A stretch of DNA of 64,000 nt from the NCBI RefSeq assembly GCF_024508665.1, contig NZ_JANINP010000007.1, forward strand, positions 434,001 to 498,000. Reading direction: 5' to 3'. The DNA is from Sphingomonas sp. Lineage in GTDB: Bacteria > Pseudomonadota > Alphaproteobacteria > Sphingomonadales > Sphingomonadaceae. Positions within the stretch are counted from its first letter, which is position 1. Each line of letters opens with the position of its first letter. Below are positions 1 to 7,672 of the stretch, piece after piece. The position numbers and the translations under genes are program-made. The notes under the pieces are model-generated. The model worked only from the letters and a program-made list of their open reading frames with translations. It was not told the origin of the DNA and did not search any database.

Positions 1-51
1 GTGCCGGGCCATGTCGAACAGGTGTTGTCGGCGGTCCGGGAATTGGGGTGA
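1..51 (+). CDS. C-terminal end of a probable Bcp-type peroxiredoxin (partial)
   Basis: The window opens inside a gene. Only its last 16 codons and the TGA at 49-51 are present, reading PGHVEQVLSAVRELG. This resembles the last helix of thioredoxin-dependent thiol peroxidases of the Bcp/PrxQ family, which often end in a GHxxxVLxAxR motif. The catalytic part lies outside the window, so the family call rests on this tail alone. The next gene starts 30 nt downstream on the same strand and may be co-transcribed. Confidence 0.45.
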   Translation: MPGHVEQVLSAVRELG

Positions 52-80
52 GTGGCGGGCGCTAGCCTGATTCCCCCAAT

Positions 81-902
81 GTGGTACGTCCTCGCATGAA
101 TGCCATCGAAACCGGCATGACTATAGCTGCCGCTTGCCGCTCGGTGCTCGAGCTTGGCGATCCGGCCGCCAAGGTCAAAAGGGCGCGCGCGGTCGTGCGG
201 GCCTGGCGCCGGGGCGATCTCGTGCACCAATTCGACATGGCGATGCCTGATCGGCCGGCACGCCCCGCCGAACCCGAATTGCTGCCGCCCAACCGCATGC
301 CCCGGCGCGGCAAAGGGGGATCGGAACGCGGCCGGATCGCGCTGATCCATGCACTTGCGCATATCGAGTTCGTCGCGATCGATCTTGCGTTCGACCTCGC
401 GGGGCGATTCGGCGGTCACTTTCCGCGCGATTTCGTCGACGATTGGCTGTCGGTCGGCGCCGATGAGGCGATGCACTTCGCGCTGCTCGACCGGCGTCTG
501 CGGGCGTTGGGTAGCCGCTATGGCGCGCTCGCTGCGCATGACGGTTTGTGGGAAGCGGCCGAAACCACCGCGCATGATCCGCTCGCACGGCTTGCTATAG
601 TGCCAATGGTGCTCGAAGCGCGCGGACTCGACGTGACGCCGGCGACGATCGATCGCTTTCTGGCCGCCGGTGACGAGGGAACCGCTCGAATTCTGAAGCG
701 TATTCTTGCCGACGAGATACGGCATGTTGCGTATGGCGCGACGTGGTTTCGTGCGGCCTGCGAATCAACCGGGATCGCGGTTGAATCGCATTGGCGCGAG
801 ATGGTTCGACGCTATTTCCGCGGAATGATTAAGCCGCCGTTCAACGACTCAGCCCGCGAAGCTGCCGGTCTGCCCCGGGAATTTTACGCACCTCTTGCAT
901 GA
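81..902 (+). CDS. DUF455 family ferritin-like protein
   Basis: A 273-residue protein of the DUF455 family, soluble proteins with a ferritin-like four-helix fold. The centre holds paired acidic/His motifs of that fold: HALAHIEFVAIDLAFD, then GADEAMHFALLDRR, VLEARGLDVTP and ADEIRHVAYG. These E..H pairs are the usual di-metal ligands of ferritin-like proteins. No signal peptide or membrane segment is visible. The first start is GTG at 81; an ATG at 96 or 117 is equally possible because no clear ribosome binding site separates them. The biochemical role of DUF455 is not established. The gene follows the Bcp-like tail closely and precedes the M23 peptidase by 120 nt. Confidence 0.85.
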   Translation: MVRPRMNAIETGMTIAAACRSVLELGDPAAKVKRARAVVRAWRRGDLVHQFDMAMPDRPARPAEPELLPPNRMPRRGKGGSERGRIALIHALAHIEFVAIDLAFDLAGRFGGHFPRDFVDDWLSVGADEAMHFALLDRRLRALGSRYGALAAHDGLWEAAETTAHDPLARLAIVPMVLEARGLDVTPATIDRFLAAGDEGTARILKRILADEIRHVAYGATWFRAACESTGIAVESHWREMVRRYFRGMIKPPFNDSAREAAGLPREFYAPLA

Positions 903-1022
903 AAACGACATGCTGGCACTTGTCCTCCGCAACAACCGGGCGCGGAGGGGCTGGGTCCGGATCAACCATCTTCATGATCGCCGTGAAACCGCGGTGATCG
1001 TCGCCAGGGTCGCCGGGGACGC

Positions 1023-2207
1023 ATGATCAAACTTACGAATTTGCAGGACGCGTTCACTCGCTGCCGCCAATTCTTCAAAACACGCGATTTCATTTTTCAT
1101 GATGGCCGCAATCTTCGTCGTTTCTCGATCGCGGGACGGACGCAGGCCGCGGTTGCCGTCGCGGGCGCCATCACGCTGAGCTTTTCGGCTTACGGCGTCG
1201 CCCAGGCAGGCGTGAACGCCGTGGCGCTATCGGGCCTTACCGGAACGCCACTCACCTCCGAGGCGAAGGTCGCCAAGATGGAGGCGCAGGTCGCCGGGAT
1301 GCAGGCGAAGATCCAGCAGATCAAATATGTCGCCGATGCCCGCGCCAAGCGCGTCGAGGCACGCCAGGCCATGCTTGCCGCGGCGATCAGCGGGCAGGGC
1401 GAGGTTAAGCCGGTGGCCTATCAGCCGATCGATCCCAAAGCGGCTGCCGCTGCCGCGGACGTGGTCGCGCCATTGACGCAGGTCGAGCACAATCAGGTGG
1501 CCTTGGCCATCAAGGCGCGGATCACCACCGAGAAGAAATATATCGCCGCGTTGCAGCGGGCCAGGGCATTGGGAATCAATCCCAACCGCTTCCAACCGAA
1601 GAATGCCGCGATGGGCGGGCCTTACGAAGCCGCCGATAGTGCGGAGGCTGCCGCCGATATGGCCGCCGATGCCCAGTTCCGCGCGCTTTTCCAGACCTGG
1701 AAGAAGCTCGACACGTTGCAGGACGGCCTGATCTCGATCCCGTCGGTCCAGCCGGTCAGCAACCTCAAGTTCACCAGCAATTTCGGCATCCGCAGCGACC
1801 CGTTCCGCGGCACCGCCGCGTTCCATCCGGGCGTGGACATTCCGTGCGGGACCGGCACCGCGGTATACGCCACCGCCGACGGCACGGTCGATCGTGCGGA
1901 GCGTGCGGGCGGCTACGGCAACCTGGTCGAGATTGACCATGGCCGCGGCATCCAAACCCGTTACGGCCATTTGTCGAAGATCCTGGTCACCGCCGGGCAG
2001 AAAGTGAAGCGCGGCCAGCTGATCGCCATGTCGGGCTCGACCGGCCGCTCGACCGGCCCGCATCTCCATTACGAGGTCCGCATCGACGGCCGCGCGGTCA
2101 ATCCGTTGCCGTTCCTGCAGACCGCAGATTATCTCCAGGCGATCAAGAGTCCGCAGCTGAACACCGTTCCCGTCAGCACCGCTCCGGCGGCGGATTCGGC
2201 CGACTGA
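1023..2207 (+). CDS. M23 family metallopeptidase (LytM-type peptidoglycan endopeptidase)
   Basis: A 394-residue envelope protein. A hydrophobic segment near residues 39-65 anchors or exports it. A predicted coiled coil of Lys/Ala/Gln-rich heptads spans about 80-125, and the LytM/M23 domain lies at about 240-370. The zinc-site motifs are intact: H268-x3-D272 in FHPGVDIPCG and H347-L-H349 in GPHLHYEVR. Such proteins cut peptidoglycan cross-links in the periplasm or activate amidases. With a complete zinc site this one is likely a hydrolase rather than a degenerate activator. The ATG at 1023 is the only upstream start that retains the hydrophobic segment. A strong terminator follows at 2231. Confidence 0.92.
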   Translation: MIKLTNLQDAFTRCRQFFKTRDFIFHDGRNLRRFSIAGRTQAAVAVAGAITLSFSAYGVAQAGVNAVALSGLTGTPLTSEAKVAKMEAQVAGMQAKIQQIKYVADARAKRVEARQAMLAAAISGQGEVKPVAYQPIDPKAAAAAADVVAPLTQVEHNQVALAIKARITTEKKYIAALQRARALGINPNRFQPKNAAMGGPYEAADSAEAAADMAADAQFRALFQTWKKLDTLQDGLISIPSVQPVSNLKFTSNFGIRSDPFRGTAAFHPGVDIPCGTGTAVYATADGTVDRAERAGGYGNLVEIDHGRGIQTRYGHLSKILVTAGQKVKRGQLIAMSGSTGRSTGPHLHYEVRIDGRAVNPLPFLQTADYLQAIKSPQLNTVPVSTAPAADSAD

Positions 2208-2230
2208 TTTCTCGAGGGACGCGAGAGGAG

Positions 2231-2262
2231 GGGCCGCTCCGGACAACCGGGGCGGCCCTTTT
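2231..2262 (+). terminator. Rho-independent terminator after the M23 peptidase gene
   Basis: A 12-bp stem (GGGCCGCTCCGG pairing with CCGGGGCGGCCC, one G-T wobble) with a 4-nt ACAA loop at 2231-2258, followed by TTTT. It lies 23 nt after the M23 stop and insulates erpA. Confidence 0.85.
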
Positions 2263-2317
2263 CATATGGTCTCGACCGGTAGTTGCTGATCGGGCGGTGA
2301 GCGCCTATCTCCACGCC

Positions 2318-2656
2318 ATGGCCACTCTCGCTGCCGACATTGCGCTGACTCCTGCCGCTGCCAAGCGCGTGGCATGGATCGCCGAGCGCCAGAGCAAGCC
2401 TGCCATTCTTCGCCTGTCGGTCGAAGGGGGCGGCTGTTCGGGGTTTCAGTATAAATTCGGCCTCGCCGATGGACTGGAGCAAGGCGATACCGTGGTTGAG
2501 ACCGATGGCGTCAAGCTGGCGGTCGACGATATCAGTCTCGATCTGGTGCGCGGCTGCTCGGTCGATTTCGTCGACACGCTCGGTGGCGCGCATTTCACGG
2601 TGGAAAATCCCAACGCAGCCTCGGGCTGTGGTTGCGGTTCGTCCTTCTCGGTGTAA
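2318..2656 (+). CDS. erpA: Iron-sulfur cluster insertion protein ErpA (A-type carrier)
   Basis: A 112-residue HesB/IscA/ErpA protein that carries Fe-S clusters to apo-proteins in the cytoplasm. The three ligand cysteines are present: C40 in GGGCSGF, and C104 and C106 in SGCGCGSS. An additional Cys (C80) is unusual but not diagnostic. An upstream GTG at 2297 would add seven residues that do not look like the family, so ATG 2318 is preferred. It lies 42 nt before xth on the same strand, a pairing that fits a small housekeeping operon. Confidence 0.93.
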   Translation: MATLAADIALTPAAAKRVAWIAERQSKPAILRLSVEGGGCSGFQYKFGLADGLEQGDTVVETDGVKLAVDDISLDLVRGCSVDFVDTLGGAHFTVENPNAASGCGCGSSFSV

Positions 2657-2698
2657 GCCTCTGTTGGAGATTGCTCTGCAACCCAACGAAGGCACCGC

Positions 2699-3469
2699 GT
2701 GAAGATCGTCAGCTATAACGTCAACGGCATCAGGGCACGGCTCGAGCGGCTAGTCGAATATCTGTCCGAGCAACAGCCCGACGTGGTTTGCCTGCAAGAA
2801 CTCAAAGCCGCCGATGACGGCTTCCCGATCGACGACATCCGCGCCGCCGGATACGGTGCAGTGTGGCACGGCCAAAAGGGGTTCAACGGCGTCGCGGTGC
2901 TTGCCAGGGGCAAGGATCCGGTCGAGCGTCAGCGTGGCTTGGCGGGCGATCCGGAGGATGCGCACAGCCGCTATCTGGAGTGCGATGTCGACGGCCTCGT
3001 CGTCGCGTCCATCTACCTGCCCAACGGCAATCCGCAGCCGGGACCCAAATTCGATTACAAGCTCAAATGGATGGAGCGGCTGGCGGATCGCGCGCGCGAC
3101 CTGCTCGCGGAGGAGCTGCCGGTGGTGCTTGCCGGCGACTACAATGTTATCCCCAATAACGACGACACCTTCTCGGTTCGCGCGATGGCCGACGATGCGC
3201 TTACCCAGCCGGAGAGCCGCGAGCGTTATCGTACCCTTCTGAACCAGGGTTGGACCGACAGTCTGCGCACGCGCCATCCCCAGGGCGGGGTGTGGACCTA
3301 CTGGGACTATCAGGCCGGCGCGTGGCAGCGCGATGCGGGCTTTCGCATCGACCATCTGCTGCTGAGCCCGGCCGCCGCCGACCGACTGGCCGATGCCGGG
3401 GTCGACAAGGAATATCGCGGCCGCGAAAAGGCGAGCGATCACGCCCCCACCTGGGTTCGGCTGCGCTAG
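2699..3469 (+). CDS. xth: Exodeoxyribonuclease III
   Basis: A 256-residue endonuclease/exonuclease/phosphatase-fold protein of the Xth family, the AP endonuclease and 3'-phosphodiesterase of base-excision repair. Visible catalytic motifs are SYNVNGIRAR at the N-terminus, LQELKA with metal-binding E34, AGDYNVIPN, FRIDHLLLS, and the terminal SDHAPTW with H248. Start is GTG at 2699, because the protein begins exactly at the conserved MKIVSYNVNG. Only 3 nt separate its stop from the next gene, suggesting co-transcription. Confidence 0.95.
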   Translation: MKIVSYNVNGIRARLERLVEYLSEQQPDVVCLQELKAADDGFPIDDIRAAGYGAVWHGQKGFNGVAVLARGKDPVERQRGLAGDPEDAHSRYLECDVDGLVVASIYLPNGNPQPGPKFDYKLKWMERLADRARDLLAEELPVVLAGDYNVIPNNDDTFSVRAMADDALTQPESRERYRTLLNQGWTDSLRTRHPQGGVWTYWDYQAGAWQRDAGFRIDHLLLSPAAADRLADAGVDKEYRGREKASDHAPTWVRLR

Positions 3470-3472
3470 GCC

Positions 3473-4291
3473 ATGGCCCCTCATCTTCGGCAAGCCGGCG
3501 CGATGCTTGTGCTGTTCGCAACGGCTTTGTTCGTACCTGCCATCGCGCATGCCGACGATCAGGGCCGCGATTATTGCCCGGCGCGGCCTGGACTCGGTAC
3601 GCCGGCCTGCACCATGGCGCCGGGGCAGGTGTCCGTCGAAACCTCGCTCGGCGACTGGACGCTCGACAAACAGAGTGGCGATCGCACCGATACGGTGCTG
3701 ATCGGCGATACATCGCTGCGGATCGGACTGACCGATAATATCGAGGCGCAGCTGGGTTGGGCGCCGTTGGGGATCGTTCGCGAGAGGACGGGCGCCGCGA
3801 CCGATCGCGTGACTCGCACGGGCGATGTGACGCTCGGCATCAAGGCCAATCTGCGCAATCCCGATGGCAGCGGACTGTCGATCGCGGTCCAGCCGTTCGT
3901 AACGCTGCCTGTCGGCCGCGCGCCGATAGGGGCTGGGGATTGGGGAGCGGGCCTGGTCGTGCCGGTAACCTATGATCTCTCCAAGACGGTCAACCTTGAA
4001 CTGACGTCTGAGGTCGACGCTGCGGTCGATCAGGACGGGCGCGGCCGGCATCTCGCCTATAGCGGTGTGGTCGGCGTCGGTTTCGGGCTGAGCGATGCGT
4101 TGACCTTGACGGTGGAGGACCAGCTGGTTCGCGATGAGGATCCGTCGGGGTCTACCACGCAGGATCTCGCTTCGGCATCGCTCGCCTGGATGCCGCGCAA
4201 GACGCTGCAACTGGATGTCGGTGCGGTCGCGGGGCTCAATCGCAATGCGCCTGATATCGAGCTTTATGCGGGAATCGCCCGCCGTTTTTGA
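3473..4291 (+). CDS. Outer-membrane transporter-like protein (phenol MetA-pathway family)
   Basis: A 272-residue secreted protein. Residues 1-27 form a Sec signal peptide ending AIAHA/D. The remainder is rich in alternating hydrophobic strands and ends in RRF, the C-terminal aromatic signature of outer-membrane beta-barrels. The pattern (VETSLGDW, LGWAPLG, GDVTLGIKANL, VQPFVTLPVG, YAGIARRF) fits the family annotated as 'transporter' or 'MetA-pathway of phenol degradation', for which no firm substrate is known. It begins 3 nt after xth. A weak hairpin follows at 4317. Confidence 0.75.
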   Translation: MAPHLRQAGAMLVLFATALFVPAIAHADDQGRDYCPARPGLGTPACTMAPGQVSVETSLGDWTLDKQSGDRTDTVLIGDTSLRIGLTDNIEAQLGWAPLGIVRERTGAATDRVTRTGDVTLGIKANLRNPDGSGLSIAVQPFVTLPVGRAPIGAGDWGAGLVVPVTYDLSKTVNLELTSEVDAAVDQDGRGRHLAYSGVVGVGFGLSDALTLTVEDQLVRDEDPSGSTTQDLASASLAWMPRKTLQLDVGAVAGLNRNAPDIELYAGIARRF

Positions 4292-4316
4292 CGCTGGCGT
4301 AAATTGCGCTGCGCGC

Positions 4317-4335
4317 TTCGCCGATCTTTGGCGAA
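4317..4335 (+). terminator. Weak hairpin after the outer-membrane protein gene
   Basis: Inverted repeat TTCGCC / GGCGAA around a 7-nt loop, 25 nt after the stop. No T-tract follows, so termination activity is doubtful. Confidence 0.25.
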
Positions 4336-4482
4336 AATTCCCGGCCTTTGGTTTGCTGCGCCAACGCCTACAGATGTAGTCACATCGTAAATCATTGATT
4401 CTGAACGATTCTAGTGTTTGGCATGCTTAATGCACCAATACACGTGCTGGTCACCCCCGCCAGCTAGTTCAGGAGCAGGAAG

Positions 4483-4731
4483 ATGTTCAAATACACGATC
4501 GCCGCAGTTGCGGCCTTGGGCGTTTTGGCGGGCAGCCCCGCGCTCGCCTCGGGCAAGGTCAAGGCTGAGCAGGCCGAGGCCAAAGCGCCGCAAGGTCCCG
4601 CTGGCAGCGCGCCGACGCGGTATTGTTACCGCGTCGAGGCGCCGACTGGTTCCATCGTCGGCGGCAGGGTCTGCAAAACGCTTGAGCAATGGCGCGCGGA
4701 GGGTGTCGATCCCACAAAACCAAGGAACTGA
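4483..4731 (+). CDS. Small secreted protein, first of a tandem pair
   Basis: An 82-residue protein with a clear signal peptide (residues 1-22, ending SPALA/S) and a mature part of about 60 residues. The mature part holds the motif PTRYCYRVEAPTGS, then GGRVCKT, W and GVDPTKP. The two cysteines could form a disulfide. The downstream gene repeats the same motif, so the pair arose by duplication. A good ribosome binding site (AGGAAG) lies 5 nt before the ATG. I recognise no function; small two-Cys periplasmic proteins of this kind are common in sphingomonads but uncharacterised to my knowledge. Confidence 0.8.
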   Translation: MFKYTIAAVAALGVLAGSPALASGKVKAEQAEAKAPQGPAGSAPTRYCYRVEAPTGSIVGGRVCKTLEQWRAEGVDPTKPRN

Positions 4732-4742
4732 GCAGCTTTTCG

Positions 4743-4764
4743 GGGTGCGGCGCGTGCCGCACCC
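4743..4764 (+). other. Stable hairpin between the two paralogous small genes
   Basis: A perfect 9-bp stem GGGTGCGGC / GCCGCACCC with a 4-nt GCGT loop lies between the stop of the first gene and the start of the second. No T-tract follows, so it may act as an mRNA stabiliser or partial attenuator rather than a full terminator. Confidence 0.6.
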
Positions 4765-4782
4765 GGTCGAGAGGATAAAGCC

Positions 4783-5037
4783 ATGACCAAGACCTTCACC
4801 GCCGGCGTCATCGCCATTGCAGCGCTGACGGCCATCGCTGGTTCCGCCCAAGCCGCCAAGCCTGGGCCTAATACCGACGTAACTCCGGTCGCGAACGCCA
4901 CACCGACGGCCACGCCTCCCGCGCCGACCAGATATTGCATCGTCGACACCGTCACAGGCTCGCGGATCGCGAAGAAGGTCTGCAAGACCCGCGATGCGTG
5001 GATGCGCGAGGACGGTTTCGATCCACTCAACCCCTGA
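4783..5037 (+). CDS. Small secreted protein, second of a tandem pair
   Basis: An 84-residue protein with a signal peptide (residues 1-25, ending AQAA), a low-complexity Thr/Pro/Ala linker, and the same mature motif as its upstream neighbour: PTRYCIVDTVTGS, then KKVCKT, W and GFDPLNP. Both cysteines are conserved. The two genes are 51 nt apart and separated by a strong hairpin, so they may be expressed at different levels from one transcript. A robust terminator follows. Function unknown. Confidence 0.8.
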   Translation: MTKTFTAGVIAIAALTAIAGSAQAAKPGPNTDVTPVANATPTATPPAPTRYCIVDTVTGSRIAKKVCKTRDAWMREDGFDPLNP

Positions 5038-5091
5038 AAGGTTTCCGGATCGGGTTGCGCATTCCCTCGCTTGACCGGGTTCGGAATACCT

Positions 5092-5147
5092 GCCGCGTCG
5101 CCGAGCCTGTCGCCCTCCCAGCCAGGCTCGGCGGCGTGGCGTTTTTT
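5092..5147 (+). terminator. Terminator between convergent genes
   Basis: A long stem (5092-5109 with 5123-5140, 16 of 18 positions paired) with a 13-nt loop, then TTTTTT at 5142-5147. It ends the plus-strand small-protein transcript and abuts the stop codon of the minus-strand GNAT-like gene, so it may serve both directions. Confidence 0.85.
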
Positions 5148-6300
5148 AAAGGTGCTTCTCGTAAATCTGATAGACCTTGTTGACCTTGCTATCGATCGCG
5201 TCGGCAATGGCGTTCATGCCTTGATTGTCGTCGAGCACCCAGCCGATCTCGCCTCGGATAGCACCGTAGTTCGAGGTCGCAGCGCGGCGGATATATTCGA
5301 TCATCATGAAAGCCAGTTGGCTCGCCATTCGCGACGCCTGCAATTCCTTGATCACGCCCATCAGCGGAACGCGCATCGTCTCCGACCGGGGCTTGCGCAG
5401 CCACAATAGCAGCTTTGCCCAGCCGAACGGCAGCAGGTTGCCGTTCAGCGGTTTGATCGCTTCGTTGAGGTCGGGGAGCGTGATCATGAACGCGACTGGT
5501 TTGCCGTCGAGCTCGGCGATGCGGATCAGGTCGTTATAGACGATCGGCTTCAGCATGACTCCGATATCGTCGATCTCGGGGGGAGTGAACGGCACGAACC
5601 CCCAATTGTCCGACCAGGCATCGTTGAGGATATAGAGGATGATCGCCGCTTCCTCGTCGAACTTCGACTTGTCGACCTCGCGGACGCGGATGCGGTCGTT
5701 GCGCTCGCCCATCTGGACGATGCGCTGAACGATCGGCGGGAATTCCTTGGTGATGTCGAGCTCATAGGTCATGACCTGCTTGACCGGCTGATAACCGGCG
5801 CGCTCGATCCAGCCCTGATATTCGGGCTTGTTGTGTCCCATCATGATCGTCGGCGGGTGATCGAAGCCCTGGATCAGCAAGCCCGGCTCTTCCCAGATCG
5901 ATGCGCTCAAGGGCCCCAGCACGCGGTCCATCCCCTGGTCCTTCAACCAGGCTTCGGCGGTAGCGATCAGCGCCTTGGCGATCGCTTCGTCCTCGGCATC
6001 GAAATAGCCGAACTGGCCGCAGCCGGGTCCGAATCCCTGGTCGGCCGGCATTTCGAGCGCCAGCGTGTCGATATGCGCGGAGATGCGCCCGACGACCTTG
6101 CCGTCGCGCTCGGCCAGGAACAATTGCTGTTTGGCGTGGCTCAACCAGCCGTTCTTGCCCGGGATGAGCTTTTTCAATGCGTCGCCCTTCAGCGGCGGCA
6201 CCCAATTCGGATCGTCCTTGTACAGGCGATAGGGCAGGGCGACGAACTTCTTCAGGTCGCCCTTGCTGTCGATCGGGCGGATGGTCATTTGACCGGGCAT
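5146..6300 (-). CDS. GNAT-like protein, candidate bacterial ceramide synthase
   Basis: A 384-residue cytoplasmic protein of a GNAT-like family that databases often label N-acetyltransferase or, misleadingly, dATP pyrophosphohydrolase. Visible features are FVALPYRLYKDDPNWVPPL near the N-terminus, FLAERDGKVVGRISAH, GFGPGCGQFGYFDAED, and a C-terminal half with ELDGKPVAFMITLPDLNEA. Members of this family near spt in Caulobacter were shown to be bacterial ceramide synthase (bCerS), which N-acylates the long-chain base. Here spt, ACP and a CerR-like reductase lie about 12-15 kb away. The ATG at 6300 is chosen because GAGG lies 5 nt upstream; an in-frame start further upstream lacks this. The specific ceramide-synthase role is inferred from family and context. 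Confidence 0.75.
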   Translation of the reverse strand: MPGQMTIRPIDSKGDLKKFVALPYRLYKDDPNWVPPLKGDALKKLIPGKNGWLSHAKQQLFLAERDGKVVGRISAHIDTLALEMPADQGFGPGCGQFGYFDAEDEAIAKALIATAEAWLKDQGMDRVLGPLSASIWEEPGLLIQGFDHPPTIMMGHNKPEYQGWIERAGYQPVKQVMTYELDITKEFPPIVQRIVQMGERNDRIRVREVDKSKFDEEAAIILYILNDAWSDNWGFVPFTPPEIDDIGVMLKPIVYNDLIRIAELDGKPVAFMITLPDLNEAIKPLNGNLLPFGWAKLLLWLRKPRSETMRVPLMGVIKELQASRMASQLAFMMIEYIRRAATSNYGAIRGEIGWVLDDNQGMNAIADAIDSKVNKVYQIYEKHL

Positions 6301-6461
6301 CGGGACCTCATGCGCTTGAGCAGACCGCGCGTTAGGCTTTGTCTGTGGCTCCGACAATCCCAAGGCTAGGTCGTTTTGCGTAAAGATGGGAAATTGCGAT
6401 CACCCTGATCGGCGCCGGCTTCGTCGTTGGAATGCCACCGTGTCGCCACTATGTTCGGCCA

Positions 6462-7565
6462 ATGGCGCTACCCATGGATACGATCGTGACTCTCGACCGC
6501 CGCGCCGCCGGCGCGGGCAATGCCGCGCCCGTGCGCGTGCGGATCGACGACGACAAGGCGATGCTGCGAGCAGCGGCGGAGCTGACCCGCGACCTCAACG
6601 CGCCCAATCGGCGCATCTATTGGACCGACATGCTGTTGTCGGCAGGGATCGGCTACGCGGCCCTGGCCGGCGCGATCCTGGCCCCGTCGCTCGGCTGGGC
6701 GATCGTTGTGGGCGTCGTCGCGGTACTGGCCTTGTATCGCGCCGAGAGTTTCATCCACGAGCTCACCCATATCAAGCATTCGTCGGTGCCTGGGTTCCGG
6801 CTGGCCTGGAACCTGCTCGTGGGCATTCCGCTGCTGACGCCGAGCTTCATGTACGAAGGCGTCCATAACCTTCATCATGCGCGGACGCGCTACGGCACGG
6901 TGGAAGATCCCGAATATCTACCGCTTGCGCTGATGAAGCCGTGGACGCTGCCGGCGTTCCTGCTGGTATCGGCGCTCGCGCCGGTCGCCTTGCTGGTCCG
7001 CTACGCGATCCTGACGCCACTGTCGCTGGTCGTCCCTGCACTCCGTCGCGTCGTCGTCGCGCGTTATTCGGGCCTGCAGATCAACCCGTCGTTCCAACGC
7101 AGGCCGCCCGAGGGCGAGGCGCGGCGGCTTTGGCACCGGCTGGAGGCGGCCGCCAGCCTGTGGTCGATCGCGCTGATCGCGCTGACCGCTACCGGAATTG
7201 TCCCGCTCAAGGCTTTCGTCACATTCCTGATCGTCGCTTCGGCGGTGGCAGTCATCAATCAGGTGCGCACGCTCGTTGCCCATCTGTGGGAGAATGAGGG
7301 TGAGGCGATGACGGTCACCGCGCAATATCTCGATTCGGTCAACGTGCCGCCGCCGGCTGTGCTGCCGATGCTGTGGGCGCCCGTGGGTCTGCGGTACCAC
7401 GCGCTGCATCATTTGCTGCCCGGGCTGCCTTACCACGCACTGGGGACTGCGCACCGCCGCATTAGCGCTGCACTCGAGCCGGACTCGCCTTATCACAAGG
7501 GCAATTACAAGGGGCTGCCAATGCTGGCGGTCCGCCTTGCGACCAACACGATGAAGGCACGCTGA
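6462..7565 (+). CDS. Membrane fatty acid / lipid desaturase
   Basis: A 367-residue integral membrane di-iron desaturase. All three histidine boxes are present: H99-ELTHIK-H106, H135-NL-HH139 and H313-AL-HH317. Hydrophobic segments flank them (about 60-92, 112-128, 155-195, 230-275). The enzyme introduces a double bond (or hydroxyl) into an acyl chain or long-chain base at the inner membrane. It is divergent from the ceramide-synthase-like gene, sharing a 160-nt promoter region, so a sphingolipid or acyl-chain substrate is plausible but unproven. Starts at 6432, 6462 and 6474 are all in frame and none has a clear ribosome binding site; 6462 is a compromise. Confidence 0.88.
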   Translation: MALPMDTIVTLDRRAAGAGNAAPVRVRIDDDKAMLRAAAELTRDLNAPNRRIYWTDMLLSAGIGYAALAGAILAPSLGWAIVVGVVAVLALYRAESFIHELTHIKHSSVPGFRLAWNLLVGIPLLTPSFMYEGVHNLHHARTRYGTVEDPEYLPLALMKPWTLPAFLLVSALAPVALLVRYAILTPLSLVVPALRRVVVARYSGLQINPSFQRRPPEGEARRLWHRLEAAASLWSIALIALTATGIVPLKAFVTFLIVASAVAVINQVRTLVAHLWENEGEAMTVTAQYLDSVNVPPPAVLPMLWAPVGLRYHALHHLLPGLPYHALGTAHRRISAALEPDSPYHKGNYKGLPMLAVRLATNTMKAR

Positions 7566-7604
7566 TCTCCCCCGGGCATGTTGCGTCTCCCCGGGCATGT
7601 TGCG
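7566..7604. repeat. Tandem direct repeat of about 20 bp
   Basis: Two adjacent copies of TCTCCCC(C)GGGCATGTTGCG (7566-7585 and 7586-7604), differing by one C, directly after the desaturase stop codon. Function unknown. Confidence 0.7.
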
Positions 7605-7672
7605 GTCTGCGCTCCGCCCAGCGTCGGTCCGTTAGCCTGATGCCCCGCACCTGCCTGACGTGACGGGAGGCT

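Noticed and set aside
4418..4434. A GG-N10-GC pattern (TTGGCATGCTTAATGC) resembling a sigma-54 promoter upstream of the small-protein pair
   Set aside because: The flanking bases match the consensus only partly, no activator site is seen, and many sphingomonads appear to lack RpoN.
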